From the NCBI RefSeq assembly GCF_905397285.1, contig NZ_CAJPUX010000004.1, positions 474,257-538,256 on the forward strand: a DNA stretch of 64,000 nucleotides, written 5' to 3'. Within the stretch, counting starts at the first letter, position 1. Every line of letters begins with the position of its first letter. A model generated the notes under the pieces. That model saw nothing but the letters and a program-made list of their open reading frames with translations. It had not been told where the DNA came from and searched no databases. Both the position numbers and the translations under genes were made by a program. Shown piece by piece: positions 26,796 to 35,910 of the stretch. The stretch is from Cupriavidus plantarum (GTDB taxonomy: Bacteria > Pseudomonadota > Gammaproteobacteria > Burkholderiales > Burkholderiaceae).

Positions 26796-27830
26796 TCACG
26801 CATGCGCGGTGCTGGCGCGGCCGAACGAGTTCAGGAGTCCCTGCGTGACATGCGTGTAGGCGCTCTCGAGCGTATCCAGGCATTCACCGCACGCGTCGGC
26901 GCGGCCTCTCGCGACGGCGCGCGCCAGGCGGAACTGGAGCACCTTGCACTCGGTCGCCATCGACGCCGCGCTGGCGATGATCGACGGCGGCACGCGATAG
27001 CCATGTTCCCCGAGCCATGTCAGGCCATGCGAAAGCATTTCGAAGTTGGCGCCAAGCTGCCGCGGCAGATTGAATCCGTAATGATGAAAATACGCATCGC
27101 CGCGCGCGAGTGCCGTGCGCACATGGGCGTCGAAGACCTCGCGCCAGCGCGTCACGGGGTTGACGTCGGGCAGGCGGTCCAGATGCATGCGCATCTGCGC
27201 CGCCGCGGCATTCGACAACGCACGGCCCTCCAGCGGCGCCCGCACGCGCTTGACGCATTCGGCGTAGGGAAACAGCAGCAGCGCGTTGTCGCGCAGTTCC
27301 GGTTCCAGGCGCAGCAGGCCGCGATAATCGTCGCCTTCGACGGTGTAGCGGCCGACGTTGTGGAAGTAGGTAAGACGTTGCAGCGCGGGATCGATGGACT
27401 CCACCGCGATGGTCGTCTTCACATGACCGCGGCGATATGCGGTGGCGCGCGTGTCTGGCAGATAGTAGCTGTCGACTTCGACCAGCACGGCATGCCCGCG
27501 TCCGACCTGTTCGGCGACATGCGCCTCCAGCGTGTCGTAGATCGCCATCTCCTGCACGACGGTGCCGTACAGCTGTTCGAGGTCGGCGGAGGGGTACTTG
27601 AAGAAGGTGAAGTGGTCGCCTTCGAAGTCCTGCGTGACGGTGAACGCGAGCGCGGCGCGCGGATCGAGGCGCCAGCGGTAAAGCAGCTCGATCCACAGGT
27701 CCATGTAGCAATTGGTCTCCTGCCAGACGGCGTCTTCGCCGTGCAGATTGCCGGGGCGCGGGATGTCTTGCTGCCCGTCGGTGCCTGCGCACTCGAGGAC
27801 CGTGTCCACCATGTCGATACCAGGCTCCAT
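26796..27830 (-). CDS. DUF1839 family protein, canonical copy
   Basis: A 344-residue paralogue of the 22100-23083 product. It keeps the family sequence: WQETNCYMDLWIELLYRW near residue 37 with the Cys, FEGDHFTFFKYPSADLEQLYG, GHAVLVEVDSYYLPDT near residue 117, YRRGHVKTTIAVESIDP, and VGRYTVEGDDYRGLLRL. The C-terminal half is helical and includes RQLGANFEMLSHGLTWL, shared with the other copy. GGAGAGAGAAG fixes ATG 27830. The Cys, His (YRRGH) and Asp could form a papain-like acyl-transfer triad; this is a pattern-level inference. It is transcribed away from manC. Confidence 0.85.
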   Translation of the reverse strand: MEPGIDMVDTVLECAGTDGQQDIPRPGNLHGEDAVWQETNCYMDLWIELLYRWRLDPRAALAFTVTQDFEGDHFTFFKYPSADLEQLYGTVVQEMAIYDTLEAHVAEQVGRGHAVLVEVDSYYLPDTRATAYRRGHVKTTIAVESIDPALQRLTYFHNVGRYTVEGDDYRGLLRLEPELRDNALLLFPYAECVKRVRAPLEGRALSNAAAAQMRMHLDRLPDVNPVTRWREVFDAHVRTALARGDAYFHHYGFNLPRQLGANFEMLSHGLTWLGEHGYRVPPSIIASAASMATECKVLQFRLARAVARGRADACGECLDTLESAYTHVTQGLLNSFGRASTAHA

Positions 27831-28030
27831 CTTCTCTCTCCGGAACGTTCGAAACAGCGGGTGTCATTGCAGCATCGGCGCGCGCGCGCATCTGTTCGCT
27901 CTCTAACCCAGTCGGCCCGGAAAATGCGCGCCGCGCGCCGCCGGGCAGCGTGTGCGGAATCGAACAGATACTGCGCAGCGCACGTTTCACACTGCCCTGC
28001 ATCGCCCGGCCCTCGTGCCGGAATTGCTTT

Positions 28031-28046
28031 CGTACCCATTTCTGCG
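28031..28046 (-). repeat. Isolated iteron-like repeat in the manC leader
   Basis: cgtacccatttctgcg, the reverse complement of cgcagaaatgggtacg, which is identical to the origin unit at 8740. It ends 17 bp before the manC start and 7 bp before its Shine-Dalgarno, about 19 kb from the origin. Confidence 0.75.
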
Positions 28047-28063
28047 TGCCCGCGGGAGGCATC

Positions 28064-29638
28064 ATGAGTGATCGGATTGAGGACGGCATCGCGCCGACGG
28101 GCATCACCTCCACTCTCGCCGGTGAGGCACAGCTGGAGGCTCCCTTGCGCGCCGCCGTGCAGCCGGTGATCCTCGCCGGTGGATCGGGTACGCGGTTGTG
28201 GCCGCTCTCGCGCGAGAAGCATCCGAAGCAGCTGCTGAACCTCGTCGCCGACGACACGCTGCTGGAAGCCACCGCCATGCGACTGGAAGGCGTGGCCGCG
28301 CGCACGGGCCGGCCCGCCGCGCTCGATGCCGCGCCGATCGTGGTCTGCGGCGAGGAACATCGCTTCATGGTGAGCGACATGCTGAAGCGGCAGGGCAAGC
28401 GTGCGCGCGTGGTATCGGAGCCCTGCGGTCGCAACACCGCGCCCGCGCTGACCGTGGCCGCCCTGCATGCGCTGATGGCGGCTGGAGACCATGGAGACCA
28501 TGGCGATCATAGCGACGCGGTGCTGGTCGCCACGCCGGCCGATCACTGCGTGACCGACACCGAGGCATTCCGCAACGCCATCGCGAACGCCGTGCGGCAC
28601 GCGGAGGCGGGCGCCATCGTCACGCTGGGTGCGCGTCCCACTGCGCCCGAGACCGGCTTCGGTTATATCCATGCTGGCGCGGCGGTATCGCCGGACGCCT
28701 TCCTGATCGACGGCTTCGTCGAGAAACCGCATCTGGAGCTTGCCCAACATTACGTCGCCTCCGGCGAATACTGGTGGAACTGCGGCATCTTCGTCGTCCG
28801 TGCGTCGGTCTGGCTCAAGGCTGTCAGCCAGTTGCAGCCGCAGATGTACCTGCAATGCCGCGCCGCATGCGAGCAGGCGACTGAAGGGGGGGCCGCGCAA
28901 GGTGGCGTGTACCAGCTCCACCGCGAAGCGTTCGAAGCCTGCCCGTCCGATTCGATCGACTACGCCGTGATGGAAAAGCTTGACGCGCTGCCCGGCATTC
29001 CGGGCATGCTCGTGCCGCTCGATGCGGGTTGGTCCGATGTCGGCTCGTGGGCGGCCATCTGGGATATCGCGACCAAGGATGACGCGGGTAACGCGGGCCG
29101 CGGCCGCGTGTTGTTCGACGGCGCCACGTCGTGCCTGGCGCATTCGGAAGGGCGCCTGATCGCGTGCGTCGGCGTGCAGGATGTCGTCGTCGTGGAAACC
29201 GCCGATGCGGTCCTGGTGGTCGACAAGCGCCACGTACAGGACGTCAAGAACGTGGTGCAGCGCCTGCGCACACAGCACGGCGCGGAGATCGTCAACCATC
29301 GCAAGGTGCGCCGCCCGTGGGGCTGCTACGACTCGATCGACCATGGCGACCGCTTTCAGGTCAAGCGCATCGTCGTCGATCCGGGCGCCAGCCTCTCGCT
29401 GCAGATGCACTACCACCGCGCCGAGCACTGGGTCGTGGTGCGCGGCACCGCGCGCGTGACGTGCGGCGACACGGTGAGCCTCCTTTCGGAAAACCAGTCC
29501 ACATACATCCCGATCGGCACGCTGCATCGGCTCGAGAATCCGGGCAAGACGCCGCTCGAGATCATCGAGGTGCAGTCGGGCGCCTACCTCGAGGAAGACG
29601 ACATCGTGCGATTCGAAGACAACTACGGGCGCAAGTAG
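28064..29638 (+). CDS. manC: Mannose-1-phosphate guanylyltransferase / mannose-6-phosphate isomerase
   Basis: A 524-residue bifunctional enzyme making GDP-mannose. The nucleotidyltransferase signature ILAGGSGTRLWPLSREKHPKQ starts near residue 36. GEYWWNCGIFV and SIDYAVMEK are further pyrophosphorylase blocks, and the C-terminal type II PMI cupin starts at RRPWGCYDSIDHGD with the metal-binding QMHYHRAEHW near residue 447. GDP-mannose feeds Gmd and Fcl at 52.6-54.8 kb. Start ATG 28064 follows GGGAGG. A short in-frame tandem repeat encodes GDHGDHGDH near residue 145, in a surface loop. Confidence 0.95.
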   Translation: MSDRIEDGIAPTGITSTLAGEAQLEAPLRAAVQPVILAGGSGTRLWPLSREKHPKQLLNLVADDTLLEATAMRLEGVAARTGRPAALDAAPIVVCGEEHRFMVSDMLKRQGKRARVVSEPCGRNTAPALTVAALHALMAAGDHGDHGDHSDAVLVATPADHCVTDTEAFRNAIANAVRHAEAGAIVTLGARPTAPETGFGYIHAGAAVSPDAFLIDGFVEKPHLELAQHYVASGEYWWNCGIFVVRASVWLKAVSQLQPQMYLQCRAACEQATEGGAAQGGVYQLHREAFEACPSDSIDYAVMEKLDALPGIPGMLVPLDAGWSDVGSWAAIWDIATKDDAGNAGRGRVLFDGATSCLAHSEGRLIACVGVQDVVVVETADAVLVVDKRHVQDVKNVVQRLRTQHGAEIVNHRKVRRPWGCYDSIDHGDRFQVKRIVVDPGASLSLQMHYHRAEHWVVVRGTARVTCGDTVSLLSENQSTYIPIGTLHRLENPGKTPLEIIEVQSGAYLEEDDIVRFEDNYGRK

Positions 29639-29661
29639 CCACGACGCCAGGAGAGCATCAC

Positions 29662-32046
29662 GTGAATACCATGTCATTTGCCGGCGCCATGCCGGCACCG
29701 GGGGAAACGGCACGCAAACGGGCCGTGCACGTGCGAGCGTGGATGGACCATGCGGGATGGATCATCGCGGCGGGCGCCGTGGGCGCGATGATCGCGGGCG
29801 TGGCGGCCGTTTCGCGGCCGTATGTCTATCGCGCTCATACGCTCATCCAGATTCATCAGAACGACACCGAGGCCACGGGCGCGAAGCGCGCCACCCCGTT
29901 CGATGCGGGCATGCTGCGCAGCCGCACGGTGGTGGGTCCGGTCGTCGAACGCCTGCGCCTCGACGTCTCGGTCGAACCGCTGCGCGCGCCATTGATCGGC
30001 GGCGTAGCCGCGCACCTCGCCGAGCCGGGCACCCTGCACGGTCCGTGGCCCGAGAGCCTTGGATATGCGTGGGGCGGCGAACGGCTGGAAGTCCGCACGC
30101 TCGACGTGCCGCCCTCGATGGTGGACAAGCCGCTGGTGCTGCAGGTGCTGCCAACGAACACGTATCGTGTATGGCGCGACGACAAGCCGTTGCTCGAAGG
30201 CAACGTCGGGGAACGCGTGCAGGCGAGCGGCGTGACATTCCAGGTGGATCGCATCGATGCGCGTCCCGGCACCCGATTCGTGGTGACGCGCCACGATACG
30301 GCGCAGACCATCGATACGATCGCGCGCGACCTGCGCATCGATAGCGATAGCAGCGACTTGAGCACGGTTCGCATCGCCTGGGAGAACCCAAGCCGCACCG
30401 CCGTGGCGCCGCTCGTGAATGGCATCGCGGAATCCTACATCGCCGAACAGGCCGGCCTGCGCCGCGAGGAAGGCGCGGCGGCCATCGCCTACCTGACCGG
30501 CGAACTACCACGCGTGCAGGCGGAACTCGAACGTGCCGAGGCGGCGCTGACGCGGTACCGGGCGAAGGAAGGCACGATCCAGCCGAGCCAGGACGCGCAG
30601 TCGTACCTCAACGGCAGCATGGACTATCAGCGTCAGATCGCGCAACTCAAGCTCGAGCGTACCAAGGCGCTGCAGCGCTTCACCGAGGAATCCAACGAGG
30701 TGAAGACCATCGACAACCAGATCCAGCAGCTGGCGCGCGAGCGGCGCGACATGGACTCCCGGCTGCAGAACCTGTCGGTCACCGAGCGCAAGTCCGTCGC
30801 GCTGACGCGTGACGTCAAGGTAGCCGAGGATACGTACCTTGGCCTTCGCAACCGCCTCGAACAGCTGACGCTGGCGAGCATGGATCGCGCGAAGTCCACG
30901 CGCGTGGTCGATGCCGCGCTGATGCCGGCCTCGCCCGTCGGGATGAGCACGGGCCTGCTGACGGCCGGCGGCGGGTTGCTGGGCGTCTTCCTCGCCATGG
31001 GGCTCGTGTCGTTCCGTCAGCGGATCAAGCCCGTCGTCGCGAACCTGAACGATGCGGAAGCGAGCCTCGGCCTGCCGATGCTCGGCGATATCTGCTACAG
31101 CCGCGAGCAGGTGGAACTGGAGCGCCTGCTGGCCTCGTGCACGCGCACGCACTGGTATCCGGACGGTACGCGGCTCGCCCAGCTTGCCGCGCCGCCGCCG
31201 GGGCGAGACGTCGTGGACGCACTGCTGTACGACGACGATGACGACGAGCACGATGCGCTGCCGGGCATGGTGCTGCACGACCACTTCCTCCTCGCGCGCA
31301 ATGCGCCGCATTCCATGGCGGTGGAGGGCCTGCGCAACGTCCGAGCCGCGCTGCACTTCACGATGCTGGCCACCGGCAGCAAATCGGATGCGCCCCGCGC
31401 CAACGTGATTGCGGTGACGAGCCCTACGGCGGGCGCGGGCAAGACCTTCGTGTCAGTCAATCTGGCCGTGCTTTTCGCCGAGGCGGGCAAGCGCGTGCTG
31501 CTCATCGACGCGGACCTCCGGCGTGGCCGCGTGGCAAGCTGGTTCGACCAGCATCCGGAACCCGGCCTGTCCGAAGTGCTGGCCGGACGCGTGGACCTGT
31601 CCGATGCCGTGCGGCCCACCATCGTCAGCGGCCTGTCCGTGCTGTCCGCCGGTGCGGCGCCAACGAATCCTTCGGAACTGCTGATGCAGCCGTCCTTCGT
31701 TGAATGTCTCGACAGGTGCGCCGCGCGGTTCGACCTTGTGATGATCGACACCACGCCGGTACTGGCTGTCGCCGATGCAGCGCTCGTCGCCAATCTGGCG
31801 GGGTCCACGCTCCTCGTGCTGCGCGCGGAGTCCACGCTGCCCTCGCAGGCGGAGGAGACCCTCAAGCGCCTCGCGCGTGCCGATGCCCACATGCTCGGCG
31901 GAATTCTGAACGGTGTAACGCCCAAGCGCAGCAACCGCGCCGAGTTCGGCACCATGAATCCGTATCTCGGCATGCCGCTGATCGGCAGCACGGCTCAACC
32001 CAGGCGTCTCGGCCATGCCGCCGCCGAAGAAGAAAACAGTCACTGA
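29662..32046 (+). CDS. Wzc-like polysaccharide co-polymerase / tyrosine kinase without Tyr tail
   Basis: A 794-residue inner-membrane protein. The Wzz domain has two membrane segments (WIIAAGAVGAMIAGVAAVS near residue 33 and GLLTAGGGLLGVFLAMGLVS near residue 430) around a periplasmic coiled coil. The cytosolic BY-kinase domain has Walker A TSPTAGAGKTF near residue 588, Walker A' LLIDADLRRG and Walker B LVMIDTTP. Unlike the Wzc at 40115-42367, its C-terminus holds a single Tyr (MNPYLGMP) instead of a Tyr cluster, so regulation by tail autophosphorylation seems lost. Acidic insertion DDDDDE near residue 530. GTG 29662 is preferred because AGGAGAG precedes it. It follows manC by 23 bp. Confidence 0.85.
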   Translation: MNTMSFAGAMPAPGETARKRAVHVRAWMDHAGWIIAAGAVGAMIAGVAAVSRPYVYRAHTLIQIHQNDTEATGAKRATPFDAGMLRSRTVVGPVVERLRLDVSVEPLRAPLIGGVAAHLAEPGTLHGPWPESLGYAWGGERLEVRTLDVPPSMVDKPLVLQVLPTNTYRVWRDDKPLLEGNVGERVQASGVTFQVDRIDARPGTRFVVTRHDTAQTIDTIARDLRIDSDSSDLSTVRIAWENPSRTAVAPLVNGIAESYIAEQAGLRREEGAAAIAYLTGELPRVQAELERAEAALTRYRAKEGTIQPSQDAQSYLNGSMDYQRQIAQLKLERTKALQRFTEESNEVKTIDNQIQQLARERRDMDSRLQNLSVTERKSVALTRDVKVAEDTYLGLRNRLEQLTLASMDRAKSTRVVDAALMPASPVGMSTGLLTAGGGLLGVFLAMGLVSFRQRIKPVVANLNDAEASLGLPMLGDICYSREQVELERLLASCTRTHWYPDGTRLAQLAAPPPGRDVVDALLYDDDDDEHDALPGMVLHDHFLLARNAPHSMAVEGLRNVRAALHFTMLATGSKSDAPRANVIAVTSPTAGAGKTFVSVNLAVLFAEAGKRVLLIDADLRRGRVASWFDQHPEPGLSEVLAGRVDLSDAVRPTIVSGLSVLSAGAAPTNPSELLMQPSFVECLDRCAARFDLVMIDTTPVLAVADAALVANLAGSTLLVLRAESTLPSQAEETLKRLARADAHMLGGILNGVTPKRSNRAEFGTMNPYLGMPLIGSTAQPRRLGHAAAEEENSH

Positions 32047-32064
32047 CACCCAGGATCCGGCGAG

Positions 32065-32080
32065 CGTGCCTGTTTCTGCG
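32065..32080 (-). repeat. Degenerate isolated iteron-like repeat
   Basis: cgtgcctgtttctgcg, two mismatches from the commonest unit, in the 91-bp gap between the Wzc-like and hydrolase genes. Confidence 0.5.
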
Positions 32081-32137
32081 TACACCTTGGCGCGTACGCA
32101 TCGCCGGGGCTGCTAAGCAGCCGAACTAGGGGATTCG

Positions 32138-34039
32138 ATGCAACGAGTCATATTTGACGGCTGTGCGGGATGGCTGCACGCCGGTACGGGGCCCCTCGGC
32201 ACGAGGGATACGGGGGTGGTGTTGTGCGCGCCCCTGGGTCATGAAGCGATGTGGGCGCACCGGGCATGGCGTCACCTCGCCGACCAGTTGGCTGCCGCGG
32301 GGATCCCGGTGCTGCGCTTCGACTATGCCGGCACGGGCGATTCGTCCGGTCCGTCCGGTCCGTCCGGTCCGTCCGGTTCCTCCGATCGCGGCGCGGGATC
32401 CGGCGAGCCGGGCTTCATCGCGCGCGCCGTCGCCGACATCGCGGCAGGCGCGGCGCTGCTGCGCGGGCAGAGCGGTGTAACGCACGTCGTGCTATGCGGC
32501 CTGCGCCTCGGCGCATCGCTGGCCGCACTCGCGGCGGAGCGCGTGGGCGCGTCCGGCGTCGCGATGCTGTCCCCCGTGGCCGATGGCCGCGCCTATCTGC
32601 GCGAACTGCGGGCCCTGCATGCCGGCTGGCGCAACAGCGCGATTCCCGAACTGCAGCCGCCCCCTGCACCCGCTGGCGATATGGATGTGTTGAGCTTCCG
32701 CTTGCCCGCCGCCACAGTACAGGCGATCCAGGCGGTGCGGCTCGATACGCTGGACAGGACGCCCGCGCCGCGCGTACTGCTGCTCGACGCGGGACCCGAG
32801 CACGTATCGCCCGCCCCCGCGCTCGCTGCGCAGTTCCGCGCGCACGGCGCGCAGGTGCGGCTCGACGGATTCGACGAGTACCCGATGATGATGCGTTCGT
32901 CCGAGTTCGCCGATGTGCCCGCGCGCGCGTGGTCGGCGGTGGTCGCCTGGGTCACGGAGCTATCGAGGCTCCGCATGGTCACCACCGAAGATCCGGTGCC
33001 GCCGCCACCGGATACGCTTGTGGCGGACGGCGTGGTCGAGCAGCCCATGCGGCTCGCCAACGGGCGTCTGTTCGGCATCCTGTGCGCACCCGAGCGCGCG
33101 CCGGCCGACATCGTCGTCGTCTTCCCGAATACCGGCGGTAACCATCACGTCGGCGATGGCCGCATCTTCGTGGAGTTGTCGCGCCGCCTCGCGCGCCATG
33201 GCGTCGCGGCCCTGCGGCTGGACGTGTCGCTGCTCGGCGACAGCGTGTGCGCCGCGCGGACGATGAATCTGTCCACGATCTACTCGCGCATCGCGCGTCA
33301 CGACGTGAGCCTGGCCGTCGACGGCATGCGCGCGCAGGGATACCGCCACATCGTGCTGGCCGGTGTGTGCTCGGGCGCGTTTCTGAGCCTGCACGCGGCG
33401 CTCGCCAATCCGAACGTCACCGGGCTTGTGCTCGCGAATCTCGTGAAGTTTCGCTGGGACGCCGCCGACGACACCGAGGCCTCGGACGATCTGCGCTCGG
33501 CGCGCGTGTATCTGGCGGCGGCGTGCAAATGGGAGAACTGGCGCCGGCTGCTGAGCGGGCGACTCGGCGTCGGGCGCATCCTCAGCGCGACCCTGCGCCG
33601 CATTCGCCATCGCGCGCGCGCGGCCGGTGCCGGCGCCAATACCCCGGAGGGGGGCGAGTCCGCGGTGTCCGAATTCGCGTGCGGCGCCGTGCGCGAACTG
33701 GACCGGCGCGGCGTGCGGACCGACTTCGTCTATGGCTGCAGCGACGTGGGCCTGCGAGAATTGCGGCTGGGCTTCGGCAGGCAGCTCGAAGCAATCGAAT
33801 CGCTGCCGTCCGTCGATGTCCGCATCCTGCCGATGCTCGATCACTCGTTGTTCCTCGTGGCGAGCCGCGAGGCGTTTGCCGAGCAGTTGCTGGCACACGT
33901 GGCACGCGTGCGCGAGTCGCTCGCGCGCCAGATGGTACGCGTCGATCGCGCGGCCGCTCGGAGCACCGTACGGCCCCCCCGGCCCGTGCGTGCCCCCGCG
34001 CGCACGGCACAGAACCCCGTGGCCAGGCAGAAAAGCTGA
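32138..34039 (+). CDS. Tandem alpha/beta-hydrolase protein
   Basis: A 633-residue protein with two alpha/beta-hydrolase domains. Domain 1 (residues 1 to about 280) has VVLCAPLGHEAMWAHRAWRH and RFDYAGTGDSSG, with the nucleophile elbow CGLRLGAS, where Ser is replaced by Arg. Domain 2 (about 300-600) has VVFPNTGGNHHVGDGR, RLDVSLLGDS and the elbow AGVCSGAF, with Cys as possible nucleophile, and a late His in MLDHSLF. Hydrolases with a GLRLGA elbow are familiar as exosortase-system-associated proteins, but no exosortase is in this window. A GPSGPSGPSGS repeat interrupts domain 1. It may remove or transfer acyl groups on the polymer; that is a guess. Confidence 0.7.
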   Translation: MQRVIFDGCAGWLHAGTGPLGTRDTGVVLCAPLGHEAMWAHRAWRHLADQLAAAGIPVLRFDYAGTGDSSGPSGPSGPSGSSDRGAGSGEPGFIARAVADIAAGAALLRGQSGVTHVVLCGLRLGASLAALAAERVGASGVAMLSPVADGRAYLRELRALHAGWRNSAIPELQPPPAPAGDMDVLSFRLPAATVQAIQAVRLDTLDRTPAPRVLLLDAGPEHVSPAPALAAQFRAHGAQVRLDGFDEYPMMMRSSEFADVPARAWSAVVAWVTELSRLRMVTTEDPVPPPPDTLVADGVVEQPMRLANGRLFGILCAPERAPADIVVVFPNTGGNHHVGDGRIFVELSRRLARHGVAALRLDVSLLGDSVCAARTMNLSTIYSRIARHDVSLAVDGMRAQGYRHIVLAGVCSGAFLSLHAALANPNVTGLVLANLVKFRWDAADDTEASDDLRSARVYLAAACKWENWRRLLSGRLGVGRILSATLRRIRHRARAAGAGANTPEGGESAVSEFACGAVRELDRRGVRTDFVYGCSDVGLRELRLGFGRQLEAIESLPSVDVRILPMLDHSLFLVASREAFAEQLLAHVARVRESLARQMVRVDRAAARSTVRPPRPVRAPARTAQNPVARQKS

Positions 34040-34072
34040 AGGTCGCGCCGACCATCGTGTCGGCGCGACCTT
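34038..34072. terminator. Perfect inverted repeat between convergent genes
   Basis: A 15-bp perfect stem (GAAGGTCGCGCCGAC / GTCGGCGCGACCTTC) with a 5-base loop, lying between the hydrolase stop and the convergent GT2 gene. It probably terminates both transcripts, although T-runs are absent. Confidence 0.6.
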
Positions 34073-34109
34073 CGGCTATCGATCATCGACTGCGGATCCT
34101 GCGAGATCG

Positions 34110-35018
34110 TCAGAGTTCGGCACTTCGCTCGGGACGGCACTGGCCCGACAGCAGCTCGCGCAGGCCGATCAGATTTCCAGCAAGCCGGCCACGGCGATCG
34201 ATATGCGCTTCGGGAAAGAGCGCCTTGCCGCCATTGGCGAGCAGCGCGCGGCACGTGTTGAGGATTGCCTCGCGCGCCGATAACGCGCCCTTCTGATACA
34301 GGTACCAGGCATTGACGATCTGGGAAAAGCCGAGCCGCTTGCCCGACGTCCGGCCGCCCGAGCGCAGGCCGAGATGCACGCCGCGCGCGGCATGCACTTC
34401 GAGCAACTGGCCGCGCCGCGCGACGGCGCGCGAGAAGTCCATGTCCTCGAGCCACCCGTACAGCACGAGGCGCTCGTCGAAGCGCAGATCCGCGATCGCG
34501 GCGCAGCGATAGGCCATGTTGCAGCCGTACAGTTTGCCGACCGGTACCAGCCCTCCGGCAGGCGCGTGCGCGGCATCGTCGGCCAGCAACGCGGCGGCCT
34601 GATTCCAGTCGAGCGCATCGCCGTTGGCACCATCGCGTATCACGGCGCCCGTCATGCCGACGGCATTGGGGCGCGCGTCGAGTCCTTCCGCGCAGCGTTC
34701 GAGCCAGTCGGATGCGGGAACGAAGTCGTCATCCAGGAACACCACGATGTCGCTCGCGTGCAGTACGCGATCCAGGCCGCGATTGCGTTGCGCGGGGAGG
34801 CCTGCGGGCCCGAAGACATACTCGATCGGCAACGTCGTGTCGAATGACATCTCCACGTCATCGTGCGAGGTCGCCGAGACGATGACGATCGCCGGTGCGA
34901 GTGTCTGCGTCTCGAGCAGTCGCAACACGTGCGAGAGCGCTTCTCTACGTCCTTTCGTGGCAAGCACGACGGCGATGCGGTGCGCGTGCGCCGCGCCTGG
35001 TGTCGGATGCGGGTTCAC
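34110..35018 (-). CDS. Glycosyltransferase family 2
   Basis: A 302-residue GT-A enzyme: AVVLATKGRREALSHVLRLL near residue 17, GLPAQRNRGLDRV near residue 74, the metal-binding DIVVFLDDDFVPASDWLER near residue 90, and a late YGWLEDMDFSRAVARRG block typical of the acceptor side. There is no membrane segment. GTG 35018 has CAGGGAGAAA upstream. It probably adds one sugar to the lipid-linked repeat unit; the sugar cannot be read from sequence. It is divergent from the Sco1-type gene. Confidence 0.88.
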   Translation of the reverse strand: MNPHPTPGAAHAHRIAVVLATKGRREALSHVLRLLETQTLAPAIVIVSATSHDDVEMSFDTTLPIEYVFGPAGLPAQRNRGLDRVLHASDIVVFLDDDFVPASDWLERCAEGLDARPNAVGMTGAVIRDGANGDALDWNQAAALLADDAAHAPAGGLVPVGKLYGCNMAYRCAAIADLRFDERLVLYGWLEDMDFSRAVARRGQLLEVHAARGVHLGLRSGGRTSGKRLGFSQIVNAWYLYQKGALSAREAILNTCRALLANGGKALFPEAHIDRRGRLAGNLIGLRELLSGQCRPERSAEL

Positions 35019-35247
35019 GTTTTCTCCCTGAATTCTTCGCGTTGTTGGGGTATCGATGCCAACTATGAGAACAGTGGTTCGCCGTCATCGGTCTGTTTGA
35101 CCACCTATCCGGATGGTGACAGAGAGCGGCCTCACCCCGAAAACGAACTTTGTGCGGAAGCGCACGGATGAACGCGCCGTCGGACTCGCAAGATGACGCG
35201 ATCATCCGGTGCTGCATGCACTGGCATTTCGAGGTTGGAGCGTTTCG

Positions 35248-35829
35248 ATGAGCTGGACCCGCCGTGCATGGTTGCGCAGCATTTCAGTCACTGCCCTTGC
35301 CGTCGCTGCGCGCGACCTCGCGGCGCATATCGGTACAGGGCCGGTGGACCCATTGGTCGCCGCGCCAGACATCTGGGTGCTCGACAGCACCGGCCAGCGC
35401 CGCAGGCTGCCCGAGCTGCTTCGCGGCAAGGCCACGGCCGTGCAAACCATGTTCACCGGCTGCAGTTCGGTCTGTCCGCTGCAGGGCGCGATGTTCGGCG
35501 CCGTGCAGGAGGGTCTCGACCGCAATAGCGGTCGCCGCCCCAAGCGGCTGCTCTCGCTAAGCATCGACCCGCTCGGCGATACGCCTCAATCGATGCAGGA
35601 ATGGCTACGCAAGATGAACGCCGGGCCCAAATGGGCTGGCGCGATTCCCGTCAGCGATGCGCGCGATGTGCGCAGCGCGCTGGCCGGCAGCCCGCCGGAC
35701 GCCAACCTCGATCGCCACACCACACAGGTCTATTTTTTTAACGCGGCGGCTCAGCTGTGCTGGCGTAGTCCGTCGCTGCCGGAACCCGCGGACGTGATCA
35801 ACGTCCTCGATCATTTGGCGAACACATAA
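35248..35829 (+). CDS. Sco1/SenC/PrrC-type copper chaperone
   Basis: A 193-residue thioredoxin-fold protein with an N-terminal signal or anchor (Arg-rich RRAWLRSISVTALAVAA). The copper-binding CSSVCP is near residue 77 and the partner His in DRHTTQVYFFN near residue 163; both are Sco signatures. Sco proteins usually deliver copper to cytochrome oxidase CuA. Here the next gene encodes a copper radical oxidase, so copper delivery to that enzyme is the likelier job. ATG 35248 has TTGGAG upstream. Eighty-one bases separate it from the oxidase gene. Confidence 0.85.
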   Translation: MSWTRRAWLRSISVTALAVAARDLAAHIGTGPVDPLVAAPDIWVLDSTGQRRRLPELLRGKATAVQTMFTGCSSVCPLQGAMFGAVQEGLDRNSGRRPKRLLSLSIDPLGDTPQSMQEWLRKMNAGPKWAGAIPVSDARDVRSALAGSPPDANLDRHTTQVYFFNAAAQLCWRSPSLPEPADVINVLDHLANT

Positions 35830-35910
35830 CGGCACACGCGGACACACCCAGACCCACGCAGACACCAAAACCATAACGTGCTAATCCGGTTCACTTCAGG
35901 GGAACCCATC

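Noticed and set aside
28484..28516. Tandem ggagaccat-type repeat in manC as a mobile or CRISPR-like element
   Set aside because: Only about three in-frame 9-bp units encoding GDH; ordinary short coding repeat.
27419..29713. Open frame of 764 codons on the minus strand opposite manC and part of DUF1839
   Set aside because: High-GC antisense frame; the plus-strand manC has clear motifs throughout, and this frame has an Arg/His/Ala-biased composition with no domain.
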